Below, piece after piece: positions 1 through 13,278 of a stretch of DNA of 64,000 nucleotides. The position numbers and the translations under genes were made by a program. A model generated the notes under the pieces. It worked only from the letters and a program-made list of their open reading frames with translations, was not told the DNA's origin and searched no databases. Positions within the stretch are counted from its first letter, which is position 1, and each line of letters starts with the position of its first letter. The stretch lies in the NCBI RefSeq assembly GCF_022842045.1, contig NZ_JALHQI010000001.1:103997-167996 (forward strand), written 5' to 3'. The stretch is from Arenimonas sp. (GTDB taxonomy: Bacteria; Pseudomonadota; Gammaproteobacteria; Xanthomonadales; Xanthomonadaceae).

Positions 1-2
1 TC

Positions 3-1712
3 CTCACCAGCCTCAAGCGCGACGTGCGCGGCCGGCTCTGGATCGGCAGCAACGAGCGCGGTCTTTACCGGCTCTGGCCCGACGGCCGGCTGGAGCACCT
101 GCATCCGGGCAACGGCCGTCTGCCGCACAACTCGATCTGGTCGCTGCATGCCAGCCCGGACGCCTACTGGGTCGGTACCTTCGCCGGCGGCCTGCTGCGG
201 CTTGACCGCGACGACGACGCGGTGCGCGTCTACACCAGCGCCGACGGGCTCTCGAACGACGTCATCTACCGCATCCTGCCAGACCGCCGCGGGCGGCTGT
301 GGCTGAGCACGAACAACGGCCTGAACGTGCTCGATCCCGCCAGCGGCGTGATCCAGCCATTGGGTCCAGGGGACGGGCTGGGCAACCGCGAATACAACAG
401 CGGCGCCGGATGGGTGGATGCCGAAGGCCACCTGTTCTTCGGCGGCACCGAGGGCCTGGACGTGGTCGATCCCGACGCGCTGGAGTTCACCAGCCCGCCG
501 GCGACCCCGGTGGTCGCCGGGCTGCAGGTGATCGGCGTGCGCCGGGGCGGCGCGCCCGCGCCCGACGGCCGGCGCTTCGACACGCTCTACGCCGATCGCG
601 TGGCCCTCGATCCGCGCGACGCAGTGCTGGCGATCGACCTGGTGGCGATCGATTTCTCGGCCCCCGCGGCCGCGCGGCTGCGCTATCGCATCGGCGGCAT
701 CCACGACGACTGGGTGCGCACGCGCGGCCCCCAGGCCGAGCTGATGCTCAGCCACCTCGCCCCCGGCGACTACCCGCTGGAGCTGGCGGCCGCCGGCCGC
801 GACGGCCGTTTCGGCCCGGCGCGAACGCTAATGTTGGAGGTACCACCGCCCATCTGGCGCCATCCCCTCGCCTACCTCGGGTATGTCCTGCTCGGTTTCG
901 CGCTGCTGGGCTGGGGTTACTCGCGCATCGGCGCCCGGAGCCGCGAGCGCGAAGCGCGCATCGCCCTGCTCCACCGCACCGTGGCCGAGCGCACGGCCGA
1001 ACTCGAGCGCGCCAACCGCCAGCTGCAGGCGAACAACCGGGAGCTCGAGGTCGCCACCCGCACCGATCCGCTCACGCACGTGTCCAACCGCCGCGACCTG
1101 CAGCAGTGGCTGTCGCGCGAAGGCCTGCAAATCGTGCGCGAGGCCGCCGCCGCCGGCGACGATCGCGGCGGGCTGGTGTTCTTCATGATCGACATCGACG
1201 ACTTCAAGCCGGTCAACGACAAGCACGGGCACCCGGTCGGCGACGAGGTCCTGGTGGCCTTCGCGGCGCGCCTGAGCAGCCTGAGCCGCGGCCACGACGT
1301 GGTGGTGCGCTGGGGCGGCGAGGAGTTCCTGTGGATGCTGCGCGAGCTGCACATGCACGATGCGCCGGCCGTGGCCGAGCGCATCCGCCGCGTGATCGCC
1401 GACCAGCCCTTCGTGCTGCCCTCGGGGCTGTCGCTGTCGGTCACCTGCTCGATCGGCTTCGCGCCCTGGCCGTTCTCGGCCCGCCATGCGGTGGTCGGCG
1501 ACTGGGAGCAGAGCGTGGCCCTGGCCGACCGTGCGCTTTACGCGGCCAAGGCCGCCGGGAAGAACGCCTGGGTCGGGCTGGCGCCGGGCACCGCGCTGGG
1601 GCCGATGGGGCTGGAGGCGCTGCTGATGGGGCAAGCGCCGGAAGCGCTGGCACCCGGCAGCGTGCGGGTGTTGCACTCGACGCCGACGGCGCCCCGCTTC
1701 CCCGCGCGCTGA
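3..1712 (+). CDS. Beta-propeller sensor diguanylate cyclase, 5' end outside window
   Basis: The frame is open from the first base, so the gene starts upstream of the window; the GTG at 24 is internal. The visible part has Reg_prop propeller repeats of the type RGRLWIGS / GLYRLWPDG, then a Y_Y_Y domain, one membrane segment near 850-925, a short coiled coil and a GGDEF domain. The active motif GGEEF lies at 1314-1328. The tetrapeptide RGHD stands five residues before it, the spacing of the product-inhibition I-site. The family senses a periplasmic ligand and makes c-di-GMP in the cytoplasm; the ligand cannot be read from sequence. A paralogous sensor on the other strand ends only 59 bases away. 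Confidence 0.9.
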   Translation, partial: LTSLKRDVRGRLWIGSNERGLYRLWPDGRLEHLHPGNGRLPHNSIWSLHASPDAYWVGTFAGGLLRLDRDDDAVRVYTSADGLSNDVIYRILPDRRGRLWLSTNNGLNVLDPASGVIQPLGPGDGLGNREYNSGAGWVDAEGHLFFGGTEGLDVVDPDALEFTSPPATPVVAGLQVIGVRRGGAPAPDGRRFDTLYADRVALDPRDAVLAIDLVAIDFSAPAAARLRYRIGGIHDDWVRTRGPQAELMLSHLAPGDYPLELAAAGRDGRFGPARTLMLEVPPPIWRHPLAYLGYVLLGFALLGWGYSRIGARSREREARIALLHRTVAERTAELERANRQLQANNRELEVATRTDPLTHVSNRRDLQQWLSREGLQIVREAAAAGDDRGGLVFFMIDIDDFKPVNDKHGHPVGDEVLVAFAARLSSLSRGHDVVVRWGGEEFLWMLRELHMHDAPAVAERIRRVIADQPFVLPSGLSLSVTCSIGFAPWPFSARHAVVGDWEQSVALADRALYAAKAAGKNAWVGLAPGTALGPMGLEALLMGQAPEALAPGSVRVLHSTPTAPRFPAR

Positions 1713-1771
1713 CGGTTTACGCCCGGCCGGTTCGCCGGTGGGCCGCGCCACCGCCGCGTGGCTCGCCTGCG

Positions 1772-4717
1772 TCAGCGGCTGACGCGATTCCTGCCCGCGC
1801 GCTTGGCTTCGTACAGGCGCTCGTCGGCGTGCGTGACCAGGCGCTCGTGGTGGCCCAGCCCGGTACGCTCGCACAGGCCGATGCTGGCCGTGATCTTCAG
1901 GCCCGCCGCGAAGTCGCTGCAGTCGATCGCCTCGATCGCCGCCCGCAGCTGCTCGGCCACCGCCGCCGCTTCGTCCGGGCCTGCGCCGGGGAACAGCAGC
2001 GCGAACTCTTCGCCGCCCCAGCGCGCCACCCGCTGTTCGGTGGTCCAGCCCGCCACCGGGTGCTTCGCCACCTGCTTGATCATGGCCCGCGCGACGCGCC
2101 GGAGGGCCTCGTCGCCGACGTCGTGCGAGTAGCCGTCGTTGATGCGCTTGAAGTGGTCGATGTCCAGCAGGCCAAAGCACAGCGGCTGGTCGTTCGCCAC
2201 GGCGTCCTGGTAGGCCCGGGCCAGGCCTTCGTCCATGCTTCGGCGGTTCGGCAGGCCGGTCAGCGCGTCGGTGCGCGAGAGCAGCTCGAACACCTCGGAC
2301 TGCTTGCGGATGGTCTCGTTCTTGAGCTCGAGCTCGCCGTTCTTCTCGCTCAGCGCCCGCGTGCGATCGTCGACGATGCGGCTGAGCTGCGCCTCGCGCG
2401 CCTTGAGCTGGTTCACCCGGGCGCGGTACAGCGAGTACAGGAACAGCGCCAGCAGCGAGCCCGCCACCGGCAGGAACCAGGCCCGCTGGTAGAAGCGCGG
2501 CTGGATCTCGAAGTTGACCGAGGCCGTTTCCGGGCTCCAGCCGCTGCCGCGCTGGGCGGCGCTGACCTGGAAGCGGTACTGGCCCGGCGGCAGGTTGGTG
2601 TACTGCGCATTGCGGCGGGTGTTGCGCTCGACCCAGCCGTTGTCGAAGCCTTCGAGCCGGTAGCGGTAGCGGATCTGCTCGGGCGTGCGGTAGCTCAGGC
2701 TCACGTAGTCGAGCTCGAGCTTGCGGGTGCCGGGCGGCAGCACCAGGCTGCCGGTGGCGCTGGTGCTGGCGTCGTCCACGCGCAGGCCTTCGATCACCAC
2801 CGGCGGCGGCGCCAGCTGGTAGCGCGGCAGCTGGTCGGGCTGGACCACGGCCACGCCCTTGGCGGTGGCGACCCAGATGCTGCCGTCGGTGGCGCGCAGC
2901 GCGGCCGGGCCAGCGCCACCGTTGCACTGGGCGCTGCCCATGCCGTCGGCTTCGGCGAACTGCTGGTAGTCCAGGCGATCACCGGTGCCATTGGCCACCG
3001 CCTCCATGTCGTCGCGGCGGATGTACACCACGCCGGCGTTGGAGCTGAGCCAGAAATTGCCGTAGCTGTCGACGACCACCTGGAACACCGCGTCCACCGG
3101 CAGCCCCTGTCGGCCACCGACGATGCTCAGTTCGCCGCTGCGCAGGCGCCGCACCAGGCCGCGGTCGGTGGCGAACCAAAGCGTGCCGTCGGGGTCCTCG
3201 TGCATGCCGAACACGTCCTGGGCGCCGTCCATCGCCGACAGGTCGACCGCGGTGATCTCGTCGCCGCGGATGCGGCCGGCGCCGTTGGACGTGCCGACCC
3301 AGAGGCTGTCGTCGGAGGCCTCGAACAGGCTGAGCACGAACTCGCGCGGCAGCCCGTCCTTCTCGCCCAGCACGAGGCTGGTGCCGTCCTTGCGCCGCAG
3401 CAGGCCGCGCGAGGTGCCGATCCAAAGCGTGCCGTCGCGGCTCTCGTGCACGGCGCGCACCTGGTTCGCCGGCAGGCCGTCGCCGGCCGTCATCTGCTCG
3501 AGCAGCACGCCGTCGCGCCAGCGCAGCAGGCCGGTGGAATAGGTGCCCATCCAGATGTCGCCGGCCTGGTCCTGGGCGATGCTCAGCACCGAGTGCGCGG
3601 AGAGTTCCGGAGAATTGGTGACCTGCTCGTCGCGCCAGCGGTCCATGCCGCGGCTGGTGCCGATCAGGATTTCTCCCTCGCGGGTTTGCAGCAGCGCGCG
3701 TACGTAGTCATCGGCCAGCCCCTGGTGGCTGTCGATGGTGACGAAGGGCGTGTCGGCGAAGCGCATCAGGCCGGCATTGGTGCCCACCCACAGGCTGCCC
3801 TCGCGGTCGGCGAACAGTGAAGCGACGCGGTTGTTGGGCAAGCCGTCGGAGACATCGAAGTGCTCGAGCCCACGGTCGCCGAGCCGGAACAGGCCGCGGC
3901 TGACCGTGCCGATCCACAGGCTGCCCTGCTGGTCCACCTGCAGGCTGGCCACCGCCACCGCCGGGAACCCGGCGCCGACCGGTTCGAAGCGGCCGCCGCG
4001 GCCCTTGTACAGGCCCTCTTCGGTGCCGACGTACAGCTGGCCGTCGGGCGCCAGCGCCAGGCTGAACACCGCGCCCGCCGGCAGGCCGGCGTCGATGCTG
4101 AAGTTCTGGACGCGGTCGCCCTCGATGCGCGCGACGCCGAGGCCGGTGGCGGTCCAGATCGCGCCGGAGCCGTCCTCGACGATGGCGTAGCCGACGTCCG
4201 AGCCCAGGCCATTGCCGGTGTTGAAGAGGGTCGCGCCTTCGGGATCGAGCCGGGTGACGCCGCGGCTTTCGGAAGCCACCCAGATGCGGCCGTTGCGGTC
4301 CTCGATCGCCGCGAAGGTCTCGTCCTGCGCCAGGCCTTGCTTCGTGGTGTAGGTGGTCCATTCCTCGCCGCGCAGCACGCTGACGCCGCCGCGCGAAGTG
4401 GACACCACCAGGCTGCCGGTGGGCCCGACGCTGACCGCGCGGATGCCGCTGTCCTGCAGCGCCGGCACGTTGTTGCGGCCGAAGCTGCGGAACTCCTGGC
4501 CGTTGTAGCGCACCACGCCTTCCCAGGTCGCGAACCACAGGTAGCCCTCGGGCGTCTGCGCGATCGAGTTGACCTGGTTGTGCGGCAGGCCGTCGCGGGT
4601 GGTCCACACTTCGCGTGCGTAGGCATCCAGCGCCTTCTGCTCCTGCGCCTGGGCCATCGCGGCCGGGGCGGCCACCAGCAGCAGCGTCGCTGCCAGGATG
4701 CGGGCAAGGGCGCGCAT
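1772..4717 (-). CDS. Beta-propeller sensor diguanylate cyclase
   Basis: A 981-residue protein. It has a signal peptide ending near AMAQA (about residue 22), many Reg_prop repeats of the form GxLWvGTxxGL forming a periplasmic propeller, a Y_Y_Y domain, one membrane helix (FLPVAGSLLALFLYSLY), a coiled coil and a C-terminal GGDEF domain with GGEEF at residues 901-905. Unlike its neighbour it lacks the RxxD I-site: the four residues at that position are TTEQ, so feedback inhibition by c-di-GMP is probably absent. The ATG at 4717 was chosen because it begins a clear signal peptide and lies two bases after the orn stop, which suggests translational coupling. The same frame stays open further upstream, but that part overlaps orn and has no signal sequence. 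Confidence 0.92.
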   Translation of the reverse strand: MRALARILAATLLLVAAPAAMAQAQEQKALDAYAREVWTTRDGLPHNQVNSIAQTPEGYLWFATWEGVVRYNGQEFRSFGRNNVPALQDSGIRAVSVGPTGSLVVSTSRGGVSVLRGEEWTTYTTKQGLAQDETFAAIEDRNGRIWVASESRGVTRLDPEGATLFNTGNGLGSDVGYAIVEDGSGAIWTATGLGVARIEGDRVQNFSIDAGLPAGAVFSLALAPDGQLYVGTEEGLYKGRGGRFEPVGAGFPAVAVASLQVDQQGSLWIGTVSRGLFRLGDRGLEHFDVSDGLPNNRVASLFADREGSLWVGTNAGLMRFADTPFVTIDSHQGLADDYVRALLQTREGEILIGTSRGMDRWRDEQVTNSPELSAHSVLSIAQDQAGDIWMGTYSTGLLRWRDGVLLEQMTAGDGLPANQVRAVHESRDGTLWIGTSRGLLRRKDGTSLVLGEKDGLPREFVLSLFEASDDSLWVGTSNGAGRIRGDEITAVDLSAMDGAQDVFGMHEDPDGTLWFATDRGLVRRLRSGELSIVGGRQGLPVDAVFQVVVDSYGNFWLSSNAGVVYIRRDDMEAVANGTGDRLDYQQFAEADGMGSAQCNGGAGPAALRATDGSIWVATAKGVAVVQPDQLPRYQLAPPPVVIEGLRVDDASTSATGSLVLPPGTRKLELDYVSLSYRTPEQIRYRYRLEGFDNGWVERNTRRNAQYTNLPPGQYRFQVSAAQRGSGWSPETASVNFEIQPRFYQRAWFLPVAGSLLALFLYSLYRARVNQLKAREAQLSRIVDDRTRALSEKNGELELKNETIRKQSEVFELLSRTDALTGLPNRRSMDEGLARAYQDAVANDQPLCFGLLDIDHFKRINDGYSHDVGDEALRRVARAMIKQVAKHPVAGWTTEQRVARWGGEEFALLFPGAGPDEAAAVAEQLRAAIEAIDCSDFAAGLKITASIGLCERTGLGHHERLVTHADERLYEAKRAGRNRVSR

Positions 4718-4719
4718 GG

Positions 4720-5274
4720 TCAGAGCCCGCCCAGCTTGCCCATGTGCTGGCGGTAGTGCGCCAGCTCCTTCACCGACTCGCGGATGTCGGACAGCGCAGT
4801 GTGCGCGCCAACCTTGCTGAAGCTGGCCAGCACGTCCGGCGCCCAGCGGCGCGCGAGCTCCTTGAGGGTCGAGACATCGAGGTTGCGATAGTGGAAATAG
4901 CGCTCGAGCCGGGGCATGTGCCGCACCAGGAAGCGGCGGTCCTGGCCGATGGAGTTGCCGCAGATCGGCGACTTGCCGGCCGGCACCCAGTGGGTAAGGA
5001 ACTCCACCGTCAGCGCCTCGGCCCGGGCCAGGTCCACCTCGCTGTCGAGCACGCGCTGCCACAGGCCCGAGCGTGAATGGGTGTTGCGGTTCCAGTCGTC
5101 CATGGCCTCGAGCCGCGCCAGCGGGTGGCGGATGGCGAGTTCAGGACCCTCGGCGAGCACGTTGAGCTGGCTGTCGGTGACGAGGGTCGCGATCTCGAGG
5201 ATCGTGTCCGTATCCGGATCCAGGCCGGTCATCTCCAGGTCGATCCAGATCAGGTTCTGCTCGTGGCTGGGCAT
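4720..5274 (-). CDS. orn: Oligoribonuclease
   Basis: A 184-residue DEDDh 3'-5' exonuclease that degrades RNA dinucleotides to mononucleotides in the cytoplasm. The acidic and histidine catalytic set is visible: D12 and E14 in IDLEMTGL, D112 in GNSIGQD, H158 and D163 in [11 protein letters not shown]. Length matches the family. In c-di-GMP-using bacteria Orn removes pGpG, the linear product of EAL phosphodiesterases, so its placement directly ahead of a diguanylate cyclase gene is functionally suggestive. A TATGAT hexamer at 5304-5309 on this strand could be its -10 box. Confidence 0.97.
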   Translation of the reverse strand: MPSHEQNLIWIDLEMTGLDPDTDTILEIATLVTDSQLNVLAEGPELAIRHPLARLEAMDDWNRNTHSRSGLWQRVLDSEVDLARAEALTVEFLTHWVPAGKSPICGNSIGQDRRFLVRHMPRLERYFHYRNLDVSTLKELARRWAPDVLASFSKVGAHTALSDIRESVKELAHYRQHMGKLGGL

Positions 5275-5303
5275 GCGCGGCTGGCGGCAGTGGGGATGGC
5301 CGC

Positions 5304-5309
5304 ATCATA
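5304..5309 (-). promoter_or_regulatory. Candidate -10 box for orn
   Basis: Read on the minus strand this is TATGAT, five of six bases of the sigma-70 -10 consensus, about 30 bases before the orn ATG in the short divergent gap to the DUF2721 gene. No good -35 hexamer is seen 17 bases upstream, so this is tentative. Confidence 0.35.
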
Positions 5310-5339
5310 CTTCAGCCCTGCCCCGCCCGAGATGACGCC

Positions 5340-5801
5340 GTGAACCCGCAGGACGCCCTGGACCATTACCGCATCCTCACCTCGATGCTGGCGCCAGCGC
5401 TGCTGATGGCGGCCACCGGCTCGCTGCTGATCTCGGCCAACAACCGGCTGGCCCGGGTGGTTGACCGGCTCCGTTCGATCATCGCCTCGCTCGAGGGCGG
5501 CGACGAGATGAGCCGGCCCGAGCTGGAGGCCCAGATCGCGCGGCACCGCCGCCGCGCCCACCTGGTGCTCAAGGCCTGCCAGATGCTCTACCTCGGGCTG
5601 TGCGCCTTCGTAGGCACCAGCCTGGCGCTGGCGGTGGATGCGTTCGCGGGTTTCCGCCTGCCCTACCTGCCCACCGGCCTGGCGGTGGTGGGCGTGATCG
5701 GCCTGCTGGTGGCCAGCGTGAACCTGGGGCGCGAAGTGGTGCTGTCGGTGCGCAGCTTCGACCGGGAACTCGACGCCGAACTGGCTCGTCGGCGGCGCTG
5801 A
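5340..5801 (+). CDS. DUF2721 family membrane protein
   Basis: A 153-residue protein that begins with GTG at 5340. It has three hydrophobic segments: one near residues 14-32 (LAPALLMAATGSLLISANN), and two after residue 80. The stretch SANNRLARVVDRLR and the following basic cytoplasmic region fit the DUF2721 family, whose function is unknown. It is divergent from orn and convergent with tadA, so it is probably a single-gene transcript. Confidence 0.8.
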   Translation: MNPQDALDHYRILTSMLAPALLMAATGSLLISANNRLARVVDRLRSIIASLEGGDEMSRPELEAQIARHRRRAHLVLKACQMLYLGLCAFVGTSLALAVDAFAGFRLPYLPTGLAVVGVIGLLVASVNLGREVVLSVRSFDRELDAELARRRR

Positions 5802-5847
5802 GCCCGGCGGCGCCGGCCCGCGCGCGCTTGCCGCGGCCGTTGCCCGG

Positions 5848-7913
<2,066 letters not shown>

Positions 7914-7920
7914 TAGGGCA

Positions 7921-8035
7921 GGAACTAGTGAAGAGGAAATAGGAACTAGTAAGAGCGGGAAGGTCGCGATGGTGGGGTCAGCGCGAGTTGCGCCTTTACT
8001 AGTTCCTAGTTCCTAGTTCCTAGTTCCTAGTTTCC
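7921..8035 (-). repeat. Heptamer CTAGTTC array with inverted copies, guaB-guaA spacer
   Basis: Four perfect tandem copies of the heptamer CTAGTTC run from 7999 to 8026, followed by a variant CTAGTTTC. On the guaA side, GGAACTAGT occurs at 7921-7929 and 7942-7950, exactly complementary to ACTAGTTCC at 7998-8006. Transcript through the spacer could therefore fold into several alternative stems between the two genes. The composition is much more AT-rich than the flanking genes. Function is not known from sequence; candidates are a mobile mini-repeat, a processing site or an attenuator. Confidence 0.85.
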
Positions 8036-8047
8036 AGCCCCCACCCT

Positions 8048-10862
<2,815 letters not shown>

Positions 10863-10866
<4 letters not shown>

Positions 10867-11357
10867 GGACCGCCCTCGCCCATCACGGCGTGCACCGGTG
10901 TCGGCAGCGCGGCGGCCACCAGGAAGCGAAGCCCCATCAGCCCGAAGCCGACCGGCAGCGCCAGCATCGGCACCCAGCTCGGGATGCCGGCGACGAAGGG
11001 TACCGGTGCCTCGCGTTCCAGCCCGACCAGGCCCCAACCGAGCCAGGCCAGCCAAAGCGCCACCACCGCGGCGGCCAGCTGGGCAATGACCCAGAGCACG
11101 CGCTGGGCGCCGGCCGGCAGCGCCCGCGGCAGCGCATCAATGGCGATGTGCTTGCCGGTGCGGGTGGCGCCCAGCGCGCCCAGCAGCGCCAGCCACAGGA
11201 CGCCGGCGCGGCTCACCGGCTCGGCCCAGTCGAGCCCGGAATCGAACACCAGCCGAAGTGCTATCTGCGCGACCGAAAGCAGCAGCAGCGCGCCCAGCAG
11301 GCTCGCCAGCAGCGCGTCCTCGACCCGGTGCAGGCGGCCCAGCCAGCGCTGGAGCAT
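10863..11357 (-). CDS. TRAP transporter small permease (DctQ type)
   Basis: A 164-residue membrane protein with four predicted helices, the small subunit that pairs with the DctM-type permease. The RTGKHIAIDALPRALP stretch between helices 2 and 3 is typical of the family. The start ATG at 11357 shares one base with the stop of the binding-protein gene (TGATG), and its stop overlaps the large permease start, so the three are translationally linked. Confidence 0.92.
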
Positions 11358-12358
11358 CAGCGCGCCCGGTACTCGGCCAGCGCGCGGCGCACCGCGGCAA
11401 GGACTTCGGGCGAAATCTTCTGCTGCGCCTCCAGCTCGGTGACCAGCTTCGCGCCTAGCGCCTGCCAGCGGCGGGCCTCGGCCGGATCCATCGGCGACAC
11501 CTTCAGGCCCTGCTTCTTCATCGCCTCTAGCGCCGCGGCGTCGTCGCGGCGGGTGTTCACGTCCATGCGCCGGCCGGCCTCGGCGAAGGCCTTGGACAGC
11601 ACCGCCTGGTCGGCCGGGGCGATCTTCTTCCAGGCCTTGTCGTCCACCACCAGGTAGCCGACCACGAAGGTCAGCGGCAGGTCGACCATGTGCTTCATCT
11701 TGCCGTGCCACTGCAGCACCACCGCGCCGCTGGGCGTGTTGACCACGGTGTCCACCAGACCCGTCTGCAGGCTGGTGAACACGTCGCCGATCGGCAGCGG
11801 GATGGTGCTGACGCCGCCCATCTCGAAGATGCGCGCGGCCACCGTGTCGTTCTGTGGCACCCAGAGCTTGCGGCCGCCCAGCTCGCCCGAACTTCCCAGC
11901 GGCTTGTCGCCCATCAGGTAGGCGAAGCCGAGGCCGGACACGCCCAGCATGCGGATGCCGCGCTCCTCGAAGCCCTTGGCAAGCATCGGGTCGACGGTCT
12001 TGCGCACGTGCTCGATCTCGTCCCAGGACGACACCAGGAACGGCAGGCTGTAGACCGGCGCGTCGGGATAGACCAGCGACAGCTCGCTCGAGGTCAGGAT
12101 GCCGCCCTGCAGCTGGCCCAGGCGCATCTTGCGCAGCACCACGGCGTCGTTGCCCATCACGCCGCCGGGGTAGAACTTGACGTCGACGCGGCCGTCGGTG
12201 CCGGCCTTGACCTCGGCGGCGGCGGCGCGCAGCTCCCGCATCCAGGCCGAGCCGTCGGGCGCCAACGTGGCGATCTTGATCGTCTGCGCGGCCGCCGGCG
12301 CGGCGAAGGCGAAGGCCAGCCCGAAGGCGAGCATGACGCGGGCGAGTCGGGCGTGCAT
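11357..12358 (-). CDS. TRAP transporter periplasmic solute-binding protein (DctP type)
   Basis: A 333-residue periplasmic protein with a signal peptide cleaved after AAPAAAQ (about residue 24). The body has DctP family features such as the N-terminal TIKIATLAPDGS strand, LGGRKLWVPQNDTVA and a later Gly/Pro-rich hinge. It captures the substrate for the DctQ/DctM permease. The substrate cannot be named; association with a T-component protein usually marks a subfamily distinct from the C4-dicarboxylate DctP. The ATG at 12358 starts the signal peptide, 13 bases after the upstream gene. Confidence 0.92.
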   Translation of the reverse strand: MHARLARVMLAFGLAFAFAAPAAAQTIKIATLAPDGSAWMRELRAAAAEVKAGTDGRVDVKFYPGGVMGNDAVVLRKMRLGQLQGGILTSSELSLVYPDAPVYSLPFLVSSWDEIEHVRKTVDPMLAKGFEERGIRMLGVSGLGFAYLMGDKPLGSSGELGGRKLWVPQNDTVAARIFEMGGVSTIPLPIGDVFTSLQTGLVDTVVNTPSGAVVLQWHGKMKHMVDLPLTFVVGYLVVDDKAWKKIAPADQAVLSKAFAEAGRRMDVNTRRDDAAALEAMKKQGLKVSPMDPAEARRWQALGAKLVTELEAQQKISPEVLAAVRRALAEYRAR

Positions 12359-12371
12359 CAGGGGCGGATCC

Positions 12372-13256
12372 TCAGAAATAGTCCTTGCCGCTTTCCACCA
12401 GCGCCTCAGCGCGCTGTTGGGCCAGCACATTCATCAACGTAAAGCCGGGCTCGACGGGGTCGGCTGCCAGCACTTCCTCCAGCAGGCGGTCGTGCAGTGC
12501 CTGGTCGAACAGCAGGCGCGCGAAGTACTCGGCCATCAGGGTCTTGGCGTAGAGGTTGCGGCCGCCGGAGAGCGCCTGCGCCTGCTCGAAGTGCTGGCGG
12601 CCGCGCGCCGGCTGGCCGCCGATGGCCTCCGGGCGCAGCGAGTGCAAGACGCCGAGGTAGACGTGCGGCATGCCGCGGGCGTGGCCCGGGTCGGTGGCCA
12701 CCACCTTGTCCAGCAGCGCCTGCACCTTGGGCAGATCGGCGATCGCACCCCAGTCCTCGCTGTTGGCCTGCAGGAAGCCGACCCAAGCGGCGGCCAGCGC
12801 ATAGTGGCCGGCGACGTCCTTGGCCGGCGCGGCCGCGAGCGCGGCGTTGAAGGTCCCGATGTCGGCGTCGATGGCCTCGCACAGGCGCGCATCCTGCGCG
12901 CAGGTGCCACGGCGGGCGTAATCCATCGCCTTGGCGGCCAGCCGGCGGGAGCGCGCCTTGTCGTCGCCGGTGAAGTTGCCGGCGTAGGCGCCGTTGAGTT
13001 CGGCGGCGGCGAACAGCAGGCCGGCGTTGCGGCGGTCACCGGGCGCCTGGCCTTCCACCAGGCCGTCGATCAGCAGCAGGTAGGCCGGCAGGCCGTCGCG
13101 CACCGTGGCCGGGTCGTTGCTGTTGGTGATGGCGCTGCCCAGTTGGGCCGCCAGCTGGTCGCTGGCGCGGCCGACCAGCGTGGCGCAGCCGGCGAGCAAC
13201 AGCGCGGCGGCGCTCAGGACCAGCAGCTTGGGCGCAAGGCGTCGGGTCATGGCCAT
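12372..13256 (-). CDS. TRAP transporter T-component (TatT-like) lipoprotein
   Basis: About 294 residues with a lipoprotein signal ending in the lipobox LLAGC, then an all-helical body rich in TPR-like helices (AAELNGAYAGNFTGDDKARS, HALGRG-type repeats). This matches the TatT family: trimeric periplasmic proteins encoded beside DctP-type binding proteins and thought to present ligand to them. It precedes the dctP gene by 13 bases. The start is one of two ATGs (13256 or 13250); no strong ribosome site separates them. Confidence 0.85.
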   Translation of the reverse strand: MAMTRRLAPKLLVLSAAALLLAGCATLVGRASDQLAAQLGSAITNSNDPATVRDGLPAYLLLIDGLVEGQAPGDRRNAGLLFAAAELNGAYAGNFTGDDKARSRRLAAKAMDYARRGTCAQDARLCEAIDADIGTFNAALAAAPAKDVAGHYALAAAWVGFLQANSEDWGAIADLPKVQALLDKVVATDPGHARGMPHVYLGVLHSLRPEAIGGQPARGRQHFEQAQALSGGRNLYAKTLMAEYFARLLFDQALHDRLLEEVLAADPVEPGFTLMNVLAQQRAEALVESGKDYF

Positions 13257-13278
13257 GAGTCTCGATGCTCGGGCGTCA

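Noticed and set aside
299..3820. A 1173-codon open frame on the plus strand across the sensor cyclases
   Set aside because: It is antisense or out of frame to two genes with clear domain structure, its translation is Arg/Ala-rich low complexity, and it arises from the high GC content.
4718..5062. Longer start for the 981-residue sensor cyclase
   Set aside because: The extension overlaps orn out of frame and would bury the signal peptide in the middle of the protein.
7999..8026. CRISPR array
   Set aside because: The unit is only seven bases and there are no spacers or cas genes.
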